DNA from: Progne subis subis
Lineage: Eukaryota; Chordata; Aves; Passeriformes; Hirundinidae
Assembly: GCA_022316685.1 (NCBI GenBank)
Contig: JAKJHU010001362.1
Location: 1 to 64,000, forward strand
Direction of reading: 5' to 3'
DNA: 64,000 bases
Below are positions 14,163 through 27,074 of the stretch, piece by piece (within the stretch, counting starts at the first letter, position 1; each line of letters begins with the position of its first letter). A program made the position numbers and the translations under genes. The notes under the pieces are model-generated. The model was not told the origin of the DNA and ran no database searches. It saw nothing but the letters and a program-made list of their open reading frames with translations.

Positions 14163-17100
14163 AATTTTAGTATTAGGTATATAATTTCAACAGTTAATCT
14201 CTTACCCTCTGGGACATTCAATAGAGGGCAAGATATACAGGATGGTTGCTGTTCGTAATCCCTTTTGAAGGTTAGAAGAAAAAGTTCTTTGCCATTGATG
14301 GAGATTAACATTTTTTCACCAGCAAGTTAATTGTTTTTAGATGTCTGCTTAAAACAAACAGGCAGTAAAATAGGCTTGGTCTTATCTCATAGTACTGGGA
14401 ATACATAACTGAGCCTGCTATCGGTCAGAAGAACTTCAGTGCTGCCCAACTCAGAGCAAATAACTCCTTCGGGACTACAATGACTTAGAGCTGAGATAGT
14501 ATTGGTTTTCAGGTAGTTATTGCAGTTCTACTGATGTTTCTTGCAGGATGACAAGAGAGATCACATCAATAATGTGAGAGGCAATAAGAATTTGGTATCT
14601 GGTAATTAGGTGAAAATCTACCTTTCAGTGGTTGTAGATCTTGCAGACATTAGCAGGGCAAGAATAAGTAAAGATTGGGCCTGACTAACCAGGTCTGATG
14701 ATCCTTTCAGAAGATTAAGTCTTTCTGACTGGGCCTTTGCTTTGAAATCAAGCAGTGTTCTGGCATGTGTGCACGTTAAGAGGCAATTTAATGGTCATCG
14801 TTGGACTCTGTTAGACTAGGAGAGTTAGATCCTGCATTTCTGTGATTAGGTATTTTGAGCCCTGTTAGGACAGACAGAGAAGCAGAAACTCTATTAATAC
14901 TCTGCTGTCACATAGAAATTATAAACTGAAAGTAACTTAAACTTTGCTAGGTTTAGTCGCAGCTGTTCTCAGTATTCAAAGAATTATAGATGCTGCAAAC
15001 CCAGGTGGTAAAAAAACCTGAAATGCCTAAAGTTGCTGTCTTGCTGAGTTGCTTATCACTTGAGGAGCAGAGTGTTATAAAAGAGAAATCTAGTAATTTT
15101 AATAAAAAGCCATTGCTAATGGTCAAAGTTATGCAAGTTTCTTTACCCCAAGGAACTTTGGACCAAAGGTGGTGAAGTGGGATTCCTCTCCTTGCATGTT
15201 TATAGTGTGTTCATTGGCTTCTCTATTAAGATTAAGGCAAAAATCCTTTGGTGTTATATTTACTAAATTTATAGTGTATTACTGGTCCCTGTATTATTCT
15301 AAAAGCGATAGAAAAAGTCTAGGTCCCTACTGTTTGTGCCAGAACTTGTGAGATCTTGAAAAAATTAAACACTTGGCTCTAACGAGTCTCTCTGTGTCCA
15401 AGTGAGGTTTCACTTGAAACACACAGTCAGAATGTACTTATCCCATCTAATGTTACTTATCATCACATATCTGTCACTTGTTATGTGATATTGAAACAGG
15501 CAGAAGCTTTCTGAAAAGGTGAAGCTAAGCCTAACAAAAGCCCAGGAAAGCACATCTCAGAGTGTATTCAAACAGTAAGACTTTTAAGATCAGCTGAACA
15601 AAGTTGAAGTAGTATGAGAGAAAAAAAAAGGAACGGTGCAAAACCAGATGTAATTTCCTTTTGAAAGCAGTAAGAAAATCTTCACTTTACTTTCTGTTTT
15701 CCAAGGTGCTTTTACACCTTGAGACTGTAAAGATAAGTAGGTACTATATATAACTGTGTAATATAAGTAGTAATTTTCTAGATATCCTACAACTGCATAG
15801 CATCCTTAATTTTTTTTTTTTTTTCCAGATTCTTTGCCTATTTCTTTATTTCTAAATCTAAGTGGTAGGCTGTGTGACAAAAAACCCACAAAGGAGCTCA
15901 GAAGAGACAATGGCAGGAGAGGGAGACTGCCGAGCCCAACTGAGGAGCCAGCAGCTCACTCAATGCCCATTTGCACTCAACAAGTGAAATCAAGGGCTCC
16001 TGAGGAATGACCACCTTCTCTGGTCCCTCCCAAAAAATGAAAAAAATTAAGGGGAATGGGAGGACCTTGTATGTAAGGAGTAGTCTCACAGGGTGTTTGA
16101 AACAACTTTTCATTATCAGATATGGCTGACAGAAAAACAAGACATGCCTGGAGTATTCTTAATGATGGGAATAAACACATTCTTAATAAGCTTCTGCTAT
16201 TTTTTTTTCTTTTTTTAATTTAAATTGGAAACAGATTTTTTATTTCAGGGCTGTGAAAACTAGACAAAGGTCTGTCTTCAGCTGCAGTCTCATAAAAAGG
16301 TGGCTCCCTTGCAAGATGAAATCTGTTTGAAGGCGATTCTTGAGAACAGATTCATCAGGCCTCCACTTAAATGATTACAAGCCTATCAAGGGCTCTACGT
16401 CAGTGTTCCATCTATGAGCCTGTAACTGGGTTTTTTACAGCCTTTAATCAACTGCTGTGGCCTTGGTAGTGAGTAGTAAGAAACACGTTACAAAAATTTA
16501 AGTGAGATCTAATTTCTGTAAATCTATGCTAGCCTTATGTCTCTTTTATCTTTAACTTCCAGTTTAGTGAAAAACAAGCTGTTCAGATATGCTATGGAAA
16601 AGTACCAGGAATTAGCAATATTATTACTCTACTTGTAAAGAAGAGACTAGAATTCAAACAAATTATTTTGATTTTGTTTCTCTTTACCTTTCAACTCTTA
16701 TATGCAGATACCATTTTGCACTTTTTGTTTACCTTGCACCAATATGAATACTTCTACAACATATTACATTGTATTATAAAACAAGGCATATTTTGGAACT
16801 GGACATATGTAAATGAACTGTCTGCCATATATTTTAGAAGTGTTCTCTGTAAGTTAAATCAGAAGGTCTGTTGATGTCGCCAACATGGAGAAAGCTACCA
16901 TTTAAGGAGCATTTATTGAAACAGCTTTCTACACTCAGAATCAGGAATTTCATATACTTGTTTACAATGTTTCCTTCTTAGACCTTGAGGAAGGGAGACA
17001 GGACATTGTACGACTTAGACATGTAGTTTTTGTAGAAGGATGAGGGAAGAAAAAAGGAGTTTATTACAACCCTATTAGACAGATATTCACCTCTGTGAAC

Positions 17101-17284
17101 TGACATCTAAAGATAAAACACAGACCTGTGATTAAAAGCAATTATCAAGGCATGCAAAACTGAGAGCTGAGGAAGTATAGATTAGTCAGGGATCTGTTGC
17201 ACTAGTTTGTTATACCAACAAAATTGAAGAACTAACCTGTACTTCAACCTGAGTAAACAATTAATTTTATCATCCCCCAACCTG
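14163..17284. other. Intergenic sequence, no gene seen
   Basis: AT-rich single-copy-looking DNA with a T15 run at 15810-15824 and a T-rich stretch near 16201-16217. No repeat family or gene is recognised. Confidence 0.6.
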
Positions 17285-18012
17285 TATTGATACTGGGGGT
17301 TGCCCCAACCCAGGCCAAATACCTTGCACTTCATTCTTGTTGAACGTCCTGAGGTTGATTGGGACCCACTTAAGCTTGTCCAGGCCCCTCTGTATGACAT
17401 CCCAACACTCAGGTGTCTCCATCACACCACTCAGCTTGGTGTCATCTGCAGAACTTGCTGAGACTGCACTTGGTCTCTTCATTTATGTCATTAATGAAGA
17501 TATCAAATTGTAGTGGTCCCATCACAAACCCCTGGGGGACACCAGCCATCACTGATCTTCATCTGGAGTGTTGACCAATGCCCTCTGCAGGTCTCCATCC
17601 AGCCTGCCCAACTAACTCTCCATGCATGCAGTCCATTTCTCTCCAGTTTAGAGAGGAAAAGTGTGGCAAGGTGAAGTTGACAGTTCCCAGGAACCCATTC
17701 AGTTTTTAAAAAAATGTGTGCAATATTTCCCTTTTTTTTACTGGGGACTCCACCTGACTTCATACATCACAGAAGGGGCTTGGCAGGCTTGGCAACTATG
17801 TTAGCCAATTCCCTCAGGACTCTGAGATGGAACTCGTCAGGCCTCATAATCTTATATATGATCTGGTTCCTCAGGTAGTCATGAACCTAAAGTTCACTTA
17901 CAAAACCAAAGACACACTTCACTTTAACTCTGAACTCCAGGTTGTCCATGATTCAAATATCTCTTCCTGAAAACTGAGTCAAAGACAAAAATTTCTTTCT
18001 CCCAGATCCAGT
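17285..18012 (-). mobile_element. CR1 LINE fragment (internal ORF2 part, antisense to + strand)
   Basis: The + strand reads as the complement of the CR1 reverse-transcriptase region. Landmarks in order are a GCCCCAACCCAGG word, a CTTGTTGAACG word, TCAGCTTGGTGTCATCTGCA near 17436, CATTAATGAAGATATCAAA near 17489 and CTGGGGGACACC near 17531. A diverged stretch with CTCAGGACTCTGAGATG near 17813 follows. Both the 3' terminus and the 5' part are missing, and the frames are broken by stops, so it is a dead fragment. An A22 run (18019-18040) abuts it on the side where a CR1 tail would not be. Confidence 0.85.
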
Positions 18013-18018
18013 GCAATT

Positions 18019-18040
18019 AAAAAAAAAAAAAAAAAAAAAA
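18019..18040. repeat. A22 homopolymer
   Basis: Uninterrupted run of 22 A, immediately right of the CR1 fragment ending near 18012. Confidence 0.9.
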
Positions 18041-21000
18041 TCAAGGAAGGTATGAAGGGTAAAGTAAGCAGGAGAAGAAACAAACCAACTCATTTTAAGA
18101 TTAATCCATGTAGAAAACCTACAATTTGTCTGTGAAGAGGAGAAAAATCACAAGTTATTTGTTCAGTGTTTTGCAATGATTTTGGATTATATGTAGCCTG
18201 AAGCCTTGTGGTCAACCGGTATCAGCTGAAGGCAGTTTATAACAAAGAAAGAGGAAAAAAGAATAAAATCATTATTTGACCTTGTAATTAATGGCCAACT
18301 TTCATAATAAAGCTCTCTGTGTTTTACAGACCACAAAGAAAGAATGTACTTTCTGTCTTGAGAAATGAGCTTTAATGCAAACTGCTGAGGTCCTTCTATT
18401 TGACATTAATTTTCTAAACAATTTTACATTTTAAAGAGTTTTAAAGACATGTCCTGTGAAACCTTAGAAAATAAACAAGCCTTTAACTATAATTTCCTTA
18501 GTGTGAGCTATTTCATTAATGAAGTTCTAAAGATGAAAAAATGTATATATAATTTTTTATGTTTAAGACAAATAAGACCATATTATCAGAAAATAAGAGA
18601 AAAATGCACAAATTAAAGGAATTTTGCACAAAATAAGAGAAAATGGCCTCTATCTCATCTTCCTCTAACACATTGCTAATGACAGTATAAAAATAATAAG
18701 TTATAGAAATAGTAATATATAAAAATAATAATAATTCCACAGAATTGATGTTGTTTTTCTGCTTTAGAAATTTAATAATTAGTAACCATGATGACCATGC
18801 TAATAGGAAAACTGTTTGGAAGTCTGGATTCTGCTGTTAAACAAACTCAGCATTTTAACCAAGTTCTTAATGCCATGTATAGGAGTTTTTCACATGGGGC
18901 CAAGTATATTTACAGCTTTATTTGCTCTGCTACTTCTGATACTAGATCTCTTGATGAAATAACAAGCAAATCAACATATAAACCTGACTATATTTCTATT
19001 TCCTGTACTTTTAAAAATTATGCTAAGTAAATAGATTTATTAACTTTCTGATTGTTTCTTATGGAAATTGACAGAATGGTATCTAAGCATTCTCAAATAG
19101 TAGTCAAGTATTTCTAATATTTTCAAAACACTTTAAGCAGGTTAATAGGCCCAATATTTCACAATTTAATAGGTGAGAACTTAGTCTTGCAGCTCAAAGC
19201 TATAACCCACTTTGAGTGGCCAGTTTCCAAAGTCTTGGAATGATTTTTCTTTCTGGGTTACACACTCCCCCCTACTGCTACCCCCACCCCTGGTTTTGCT
19301 TGTTTGTTTTTGGTTTTTTTTGGTTTGGGTTTTGTTTTATTTTGTTTTCCTTTACTTTCTTGTCTCCCATGCAGCATTGTATGGCATTGTATAGAATTTA
19401 CTAAAATGAAAAGGTTTTGCAGAGACAGGTCCAGAGAAAAATGCTTCAGATTATCACTTATCGGCCTTGACTATGAAACCAGATTCTTCTTTCTGCAGTT
19501 CTGGCTTTGTTCAAATATTTCTCCCAGAGCTTTTGGCCAAGCAGAGTGCTTTCAGAAGACAGCCTTTTGTACTTCATGTGCAGCCTTGATTCACCCTCCA
19601 AGTCTCAAACATACAGAATGGGGCAGAGGTCATAAATGAAAAATTGTTTTGTGATCATTAAAGTATGCAACATAACATCATGGGCAGATGAAGGGAGGGA
19701 GAATTGCAGACTCATAGGGAGTGTCCTGAGGTTCAGGCTCTCCCTGCTGAAACACAGTTACTTCCCTCAGTTTTAGGAATTGCCACGTTCACAGGAAAGG
19801 AATGTGGTGGTGTTTAGTCTCTTAGTCTGGAATCAACATTTACACAAGAAAATATTAGACAAGTAAGTAAATAGCTATTTACCCAACCTCAGGATTAACT
19901 CCATAGTTACAACATTAACTTAGATGAACCCCTGAAGGATTTTTTCCTTTCATTTGGTGAAGATTTTCGTACTTCACATCAAGACTAGGACTCCGTCCTC
20001 CCAGATTCTGTCTTGGATACAAAATGATACGTGTAATACTGAACTTACCCTGAGATTTTGCTCAGATTCAGCCCCCTAATACAAATACAATCAGAACTGG
20101 ATGTCACATATGCTTGTATCCTGTTCACAACCCCCATCTGTCTTGAACTAGAAGGCATCTTGGGCAAGGTTCAGGCTCCCAACAGTAAGCAGAAATTGTA
20201 ATGACTGTCCTGCTGCTAAAATACATACAAAATGTTACACTGTTGCGATAGGAATATTGGACTGAATATTTGGGATTTGGTTCTAAGCGTGTGTATAACT
20301 GCTTTGTGAAGTGAAACCAATTGTTCGAATAGGCAAACTGAGAATTTCAAAAGCATGCATAAACTATTGGTAGTTCTTCTCTGAAACTAGACAGAATGTT
20401 TTTAAGTAACTTTCTGAATGGTAATAATTTTGGAGAGAACATTACTGCCTTGGCTTCGAGAAGTGCCAAGGCCAGTAATATCCTTTGTAATATCCTTTGT
20501 AATATTCTTTGTAAAAGACTGATGTCCTTTCATCTCCCTTCCCTACTAGATCTGACCTGAGCATATATAAGCAGGTTGCTGAATTATATTGCATAAGCAG
20601 GTCTTAGATCCATATCTTTGTTACTCTTCAGTGACTGGTTTTGAAAATCACACTGCTTTCTCCAAGGTGCTTTTCTCATTCAAAATAGACTGATATTTTC
20701 AGCCTATCAAAGCAAGCACTTTGAAGCAAGCAAATAATTGGCAACAATAACAAGTTGCTATCCTCTATATGGATCTTGGATGTTTTGACCATGGTTTTCA
20801 TAAATCTAATTCGTGAGAGAACATTGAAGTCTAAGATGAGTATTTTCACTAAGATCATAGTTTTTTAAGCTCTCCACTTTTTTCCTAAACTTTTTTTCCT
20901 GAGAAACAGCTAGATGATTTTGACTGGCACATTAAATATGGCCTGCTTGCTTGCAGAGGCTGCTCCTCCCCAGATCTCAAATTGCATTACTGACTTACAA

Positions 21001-21393
21001 AAACCTGACAAAATGTCAAGGTGTGTGTCTTTACCTCTTACAGATAGAGACACAAAATAAAATCTAGTCTTTTATTACTAGCATTAGCATAAGTTCTGGG
21101 GAAGTGATAGAGAGGAAAATTCTTAATCTTGCTATGCAATCTATTGCAAGCAGGCATTCTTGGGTTTTTTTGTAGTTAAACAATAAAAAGTTGAGAAATC
21201 CCAGGATTTGAAGTTGCTTACTGCTGAGTGGAGTTTATCATTTGAGGCTCAATAATGTGCTAAATGCACAGTATGGCTTTTCATTCAGAGCTGGCGCATG
21301 TCCTGCTGGCTCTGTTTGTGGAATTTTCATGTGCCTGCCTGCAAAATGCCATGTAAACAAATACTATGGGGGGAATTTCCAAGAATATGTCAT
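18041..21393. other. Intergenic sequence, no gene seen
   Basis: AT-rich. It holds T/G-rich low-complexity sequence near 19285-19350 and a short 12-bp tandem repeat at 20476-20511. No gene or interspersed repeat is recognised. Confidence 0.6.
20476..20511. repeat. 12-bp tandem repeat, three copies
   Basis: Three head-to-tail copies of TAATATCCTTTG; the third has one C-to-T change (TAATATTCTTTG). Confidence 0.9.
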
Positions 21394-21904
21394 GGCTAGA
21401 TGCACAAGAGCATGTTGTGTCAGAGTAATGGGATATCTCCCTTAGTGGCACGTGCCTTCACCCCTTGTTTAAGGTATACCACAGCTTGGTGTCTGGGGAA
21501 AAAAAACCAAGGAAAAGCACAGGTGAGGTACGGATTCTGAGCCTCGGGACGGATACAAGTACGTGCACCCTGGATTCTGGTCACTGTTGTGGAGCAGAGT
21601 AAGTTACATGACATGAGCAGCACAGCTGATTTGTTGCTTGCGCAGCACAACCTTGAATCTGATCAGGCGGCATGAGCCGCGTCCAAGAAGATGAAACACC
21701 GCACCCTGTTCATGTGTGCAGTGTAATCACAGCACACTCAGCTCTCGGGGCAAGCACAGCAACCCGTGACCAGTAAGCATTAAGCAGAGCATCTTATCAC
21801 AGCTTTGAAAAGTGTAAATGTAAGCATAAATAAAAGTGTAAATATAAGACCAATAAAGGTCTTTGCACTAATGCTGCAAACTCCATGCCTTATTCTGCTG
21901 TCAG
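21394..21904 (+). mobile_element. Possible degraded solo LTR
   Basis: A moderately CpG-bearing block in AT-rich DNA. It ends with LTR-like signals: TATA-like words (CATAAATAAAAG near 21824 and AATATAAG near 21841), then AATAAAGGTCTTTGCAC at about 21852-21868 and a short U5-like tail. GTCAT occurs on both sides (21389-21393 and 21905-21909), which could be a 5-bp target duplication. However, the canonical TG...CA ends are not evident at those borders. No internal retroviral genes are present. The assignment is tentative, and a plain unique sequence cannot be excluded. Confidence 0.35.
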
Positions 21905-23544
21905 GTCATAACCACAGGGCAGGAAGTAATGATATTTCCTTTGTGTCTTGTCTGGAAACATATGTGGTCTGAGTGCATACACCCACAAGTGAGAAAAAGT
22001 CAACATCTCTATTCTGCAGTTAAGGATTAACCTAGCCCAACCCTGCCTAATGCAGCTGAAGAGGTATGCATTTAGGTACATACCTAAATCTAGGTTAGTT
22101 TCTTAGTAACTTAGTCTGTAAATAACAAACAGAGGTAGGGAGGCTTAAGGAAGAAGGCTTTCATGGGTCTCTAAATGGATGTAAGTCTTGGGCCTCCTTA
22201 TGAGCTTAATATATTGACTTCCACTGTCCTGATATTAACCAAAAAATATTTCTCTCTGTTTGCCTGGAGGTCAGACTTAAATCATTTTCCTGTGCTTATG
22301 TTAATTAAATAAGATTATGAATGAAAAATCCTTTTAAATGTATTTGTGAACTGAATGTTCTTGCAAAACTTACACTGCATTTAAATAATGTCAAAAGCTG
22401 TTTTAAGAGGGATGAGTTCTGAGGATAAGGATTGATTTTTGTGGGTTTTGACTAGCTAGAATATAGTAACTGGGTGTTTGGGTTTTTTTTAACTATCTTC
22501 CAACTTTCTCTTAGCTTCTCTTTACTCTGGGGTAAGATGTGCCCTTTGGAAACTTGGAAGGGAACAATGAGATTTGATGCGTGTTTATGCAAAACAATTC
22601 AGTTAATAGCTGAAGGGGAAGTTCTGTAAAAGTGACATGATTTATAAAGCACAAGGTCAGCTTAGAGTTTTTGAAGCCTTAAGAAATGGATGCTTACAGT
22701 GCCCCATATGCAGTCAGAGATAACATAGTTTGCACCTGCAGTTGTTCTTTCAGCCTTTGTACTCTGTGCAATCGATTGCTCAGAGGCTCCTGAGGCTATC
22801 CGAGATGATATGGTCTGACCTGCTAAAAAGATTAAAAAAGAGAAAGAATAAAATGAAAATAAGCCCCAAAAAGCCAAAGTCAAAAATCAGTTGAGGCAGA
22901 GAAAGTGTGTCAAAAGCTGAGTTAGAAGCTATTCTGTGTTGAGTGTAAAAAACATCGCATTTATTTGGTTTTGATCTTATTGTATATAACTAGCAAATAC
23001 TCCATATGGCTGTGTAGCACTTGTAACATCAGCTGTGTTAATTTCTTTGTTGAATCAATGTTTTCAAAGGCTGTAAGAAAATGGTAGAAATAAAGAGTGG
23101 AAAGACAGTCCATAGGTTCTTAACTTCTTAGTTTAACTCTGTGGTTTAGAATACACAGACATTAAATGACAGATGATGACAATTCAGAACGGTGCTACAT
23201 AGAGGCCTTATAAAATATTGAAGATGCTAAGGTGGCTATTTTTATTGTTTCTCTTCTCATAATTTTTACGTTTAAAAATTAGTTGTATTGAACTTCCAGC
23301 ACTGCTCTTGTTCATCTGCCCTGATTTTCTGCTGAATTTTTGTGTTGTGTATGACCAAACTCTTCCTGTGATCTTGGTACACAAATTCAGTACACAAATA
23401 CCTTATGCATTTTTTGAAGACCAGAAAAAAAAACGGGTTCCAGGTTATTGTCTAGGCATTTTTTGTTGCATGGTAAATCTTTCTTTGTTTTTGATTTTCT
23501 TTTCCTCAGTGAATATTTCTCACAACTGCTGTCATCAAAGGCGA
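21905..23544. other. Intergenic sequence, no gene seen
   Basis: AT-rich with only short frames. No repeat family is recognised. Confidence 0.6.
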
Positions 23545-23661
23545 GGCTGCATGAGGCTTTGATTAACCTGGGCTAGTGGGAGGCATCCCTCTCATAGAAC
23601 CATGGAACCCTCTTGACTTTAAGGTCCCTCAAACCCAAACCACTCTGTGATTCCATGATGT
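23545..23661 (+). mobile_element. CR1 LINE 3'-terminal fragment
   Basis: Reads as the sense 3' end of CR1: TGGGAGGCATCCCT, then TTTAAGGTCCCTCAAACCC, CAAACCACTCTGTGATTCC and the 8-bp-type terminal ATTC(C)ATG motif. About 115 bp survive, so it is a short, strongly 5'-truncated copy as is usual for CR1. Confidence 0.8.
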
Positions 23662-26600
23662 ATATCTTTTAAGCTCATGTTAGTTTTCTGATGATCAGAA
23701 ATGTTGTCCGTAACGAGAAGCTCACAAGGTGAACAGGGCAGTGCCACTTAATGAACTAAATATCCCACTGAAACTAAACATAGTGATATTTCTTTAATTG
23801 TTGTGTACTGATGAAGTGTGCCAGTCTTTTAACACCACTTCCCACAGAAACTCTTTCCTCCTCTAAAAAAGATAAACTGTGTGACAAACTCTGGACAGGA
23901 GTGTGCACAGGCTTGCTGATAAGAAGGGTGAAGACCTTCATTTGTGTATAAAGGCTGTTTTGTGGTTCTGCCTCTTCTTATGATTATGGCTATGCTTTTC
24001 TAAGCTTCATCTTGTTAAAAATGTTCATACTTCTGTTTTGAAAAAATATCTTCCATGGTTGTACTGTACTTTCCTGCACCAGTAATGTGAAATGGTATGA
24101 GAGGAGATCTTTAAAGAAGGTAGTGGACTAATTTCCCACCTGAATCTCAGAGCCATGTGCCAAATCACATTACAGCAAGAAAATTGGTGTTTGGAGTATT
24201 TTTAAATTTGGCAGCTCAAATTTTGTACTCGAGAGTCTAAGTGCACAAATAGAGAAATGTAAGCAAATATTTCTGAACTGATCATAGATACTTTTCAATT
24301 ACTGAGGTTAGTAAATTCTTACAAACAGAAAGTACAAATAAAAATTCCAAACTAATGTCCTCCAGAGTAAACTAACAGTGTAATTCAGAGGAATTAATTT
24401 GGTGGGGTGCTTTGGGAGAGAAAGGGAAGGGATTGCACATCCACTTACTGCTTTTTACCTTAAAGAAATTATTCTCTTTATTTTTTTTCCCCTTTTATCT
24501 CTCTTTGACCATGCAAATCATGATGTCTGCATTTATAAAAGTGCTTACTTATTAAAGACACATCTGAAAGTGTCCCTTCAACACTGACTGGTGTCTCACA
24601 TGTCTTTCAATGTTGTTCTGCTGTTGCTCTGTAATCTCTGAGCACTATTTAAGTGTTTCCATGGCTTATAGCACTTCTGAAATTTTTCTTAAGTGGTCAG
24701 ATGTATCTGGTGAGTTATTCAATTAACTTCTGCCTCTGAGGGGTTGGAGCCTGCCATTGGAGTGAACATATTCATGCTGTACTGACTGATGCAGCTGTCT
24801 GTGATAGGTGCTTTATCAGGATGAACTGCTTTCTTCAACTAAAAACAGCCTGTGACAATCAACATGAGTACAGATATGGGATATCTTCTTGCCTTAAACA
24901 CAGATAAATGGCCTTTACTGCATGTCCCCTTTTTGACTGTTAGGTGATCAATATTAAAGCTGAACAGATATCCAAAGAAACAAAAAACAACTTTTGCAAA
25001 TGTGAGTTCCTTATCATCCCTTTCTCTTTATTATTTCCATATCTTGTATCAGTGTCACACAATGTTTTTACCTTTTCTAGTGACTCTTTCCTATATCTGT
25101 GTCTACAGCTCGCTGCATTTTTTCTCTGGCTCCTTCCTTCCTTCTTTTATTGAATGAGGTAATTGCACCAATTCTTTCTCCAGCCCTTTTGTAATACCCT
25201 GTTCCCAGTAACCTGTCATAAATCTTTTCTATAAGGTTTACAGTTCTTCTCTCTTCCGCTGGGTATTTAAGTCATTTGGGTCCAGCGCTTTGATGGCTTT
25301 CAGGAGCTCTAATTGCCTTCTTATCTGGTTTATGATGAGGGTAAAGCTTTTCAACAAATCACTCCCCAAGCCTAAGAAAACATACCTCAGACCCTAGGGT
25401 GATTTTTTTCTTTCTTTCTTTTTGTGTGGACTGTCAAGAAAAAAAGTACACCTGCAACATATTGACCATCTATCACTAGTTTCTTTTTTTGTTGTTTGTT
25501 TTTGCTTTGGTTTGCTTTAGTTTTGGGGTTTTGTTTTGATTTTTGTTTGTTTGTTTGCTTGGGTTGGGGGTTTTCTTGTGGGTTTGTTTTTTTTTTTCCC
25601 CCTATCCTTTCTTAGCTGTTTTTCTATTTAGGAAATTTCTTCATTAACTATATGTTATAATTACTTTGGTTTCATCCCATATGTATTATTTATTTCTTCT
25701 CTGGGAAACATGAATTTCTCACAACCTACTCCCTTTCTCCCTTGTTAATTCTGCTTTTTTCCTCAGAATATTATGTTATTTTATGTTACTTGTGCAGATT
25801 TTTGGCAAAATGACACACAAAAAGCACTGCCCAAGTAACTAAATGTAGATTCATACAGTTTTACCTATAGCTACTTCAATAACTCTAAGTATGTATTTCC
25901 TTGCCAAGTGATTCAAAGCTCTTTTTACTGATTGCCTAGAACTAAAACCCAAAAAGCTTATTGGTCCTATCACTATGCAAACAAACAAACAGTCACATTG
26001 CTTGCAGTTTTCTCAAAGCTCTCACTGCATGTTCAAAAAAAAGTGTGTGGTGTGTTTGGCTTTGGTTGTTTGCTGTTGTTTTTTTTCTGTGTGCTAACAC
26101 TTCACCCAGTGTGGGAGGGGGAATGGAATGAATATTGGCTGAGTGTAAATGTCTGAATCCAAAGGAATTGCATAGGAGACTGGGAAATATGAAATCCATC
26201 TAAACAATCAGTTCTTATTTCAGCATATGAAAATGAAAAAAGCAAAAGTAATGTAATTTAATGAAAAAAGATGTAAAGTAATGTAAAAGTAGGAACTGTA
26301 AATTGTCTTTTCCCTCTGAGATCTATCATATGATAATCTGCCATTTGCAGATGAAAAATAAATTTGATATTCAGATACTCTCAGTAACACATTCCCTTTC
26401 ATAAATGTTTAGCATCTACATTTATTTATTGCTTTTTAATTTTATTACATTTATTTTAATATTGAAATTTTTCTTTGTTATTCCAGCCTCTATTGCTATT
26501 TTTTTTAAAGTTATATAGACCAGGAGATTACATATTAAACCAGACTGGGTGAAGTCGCTGCACATGGATCCTGCACATGGAGGGAAGGAGTAGCTGCTTG

Positions 26601-27074
26601 TTGAAAGAAACTGCAGAAGCACAAAGGGACAGGAAGTAATGTCTTTGTTGTTGTTGCTGTTGTTTTGTATTGTTCAAAAGAACTTCTCCCTTCCCTAAAG
26701 GGGTGATGTCTAGTTTATATCACTCTGAAGGCTGTGATAATGAATGGGTTTCACTGATCTGGAGAGAAAGCCTATTACCTTGATTCGAGATTCCTAGTTT
26801 AAAAACAGAAAGAACATTGGGTTCTGACAGATTTGTTGTATTTCCGTAGCAAGCTTTGTGCTAAAGGAATATCTTTTACTTCTTATAAATTGTTAATGGT
26901 CGTTGTTTATGTTCTGTGTCCTTTTTGAGTAATCTCCCATTGCCCAAATCCACTAGGGAAACTGTAGAAGTCCTCTATTTCAGATGGATGATGGAGAATT
27001 TTAGATGATCTCAATAAGAAGGGGACCATTCTCTCAGTGACTAAACTGTACTTAATCTGAGCTCATAAGACAAG
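23662..27074. other. Intergenic sequence, no gene seen
   Basis: AT-rich. Low-complexity T/G-rich DNA lies at about 25478-25600, and a (TTG)n-like run at about 26645-26666. No gene or other repeat is recognised. Confidence 0.6.
25478..25600. repeat. T/G-rich low-complexity tract
   Basis: A strand-asymmetric tract built of T runs and GTTT/GGTTT words, ending in T11 and CCCCC. It is simple sequence with no coding content. Confidence 0.8.

Noticed and set aside
18019..18040. A22 run considered as a LINE or retrocopy tail
   Set aside because: The adjacent CR1 fragment is on the - strand and lacks a 3' end on this side, and CR1 ends in an 8-bp-type repeat rather than poly(A).
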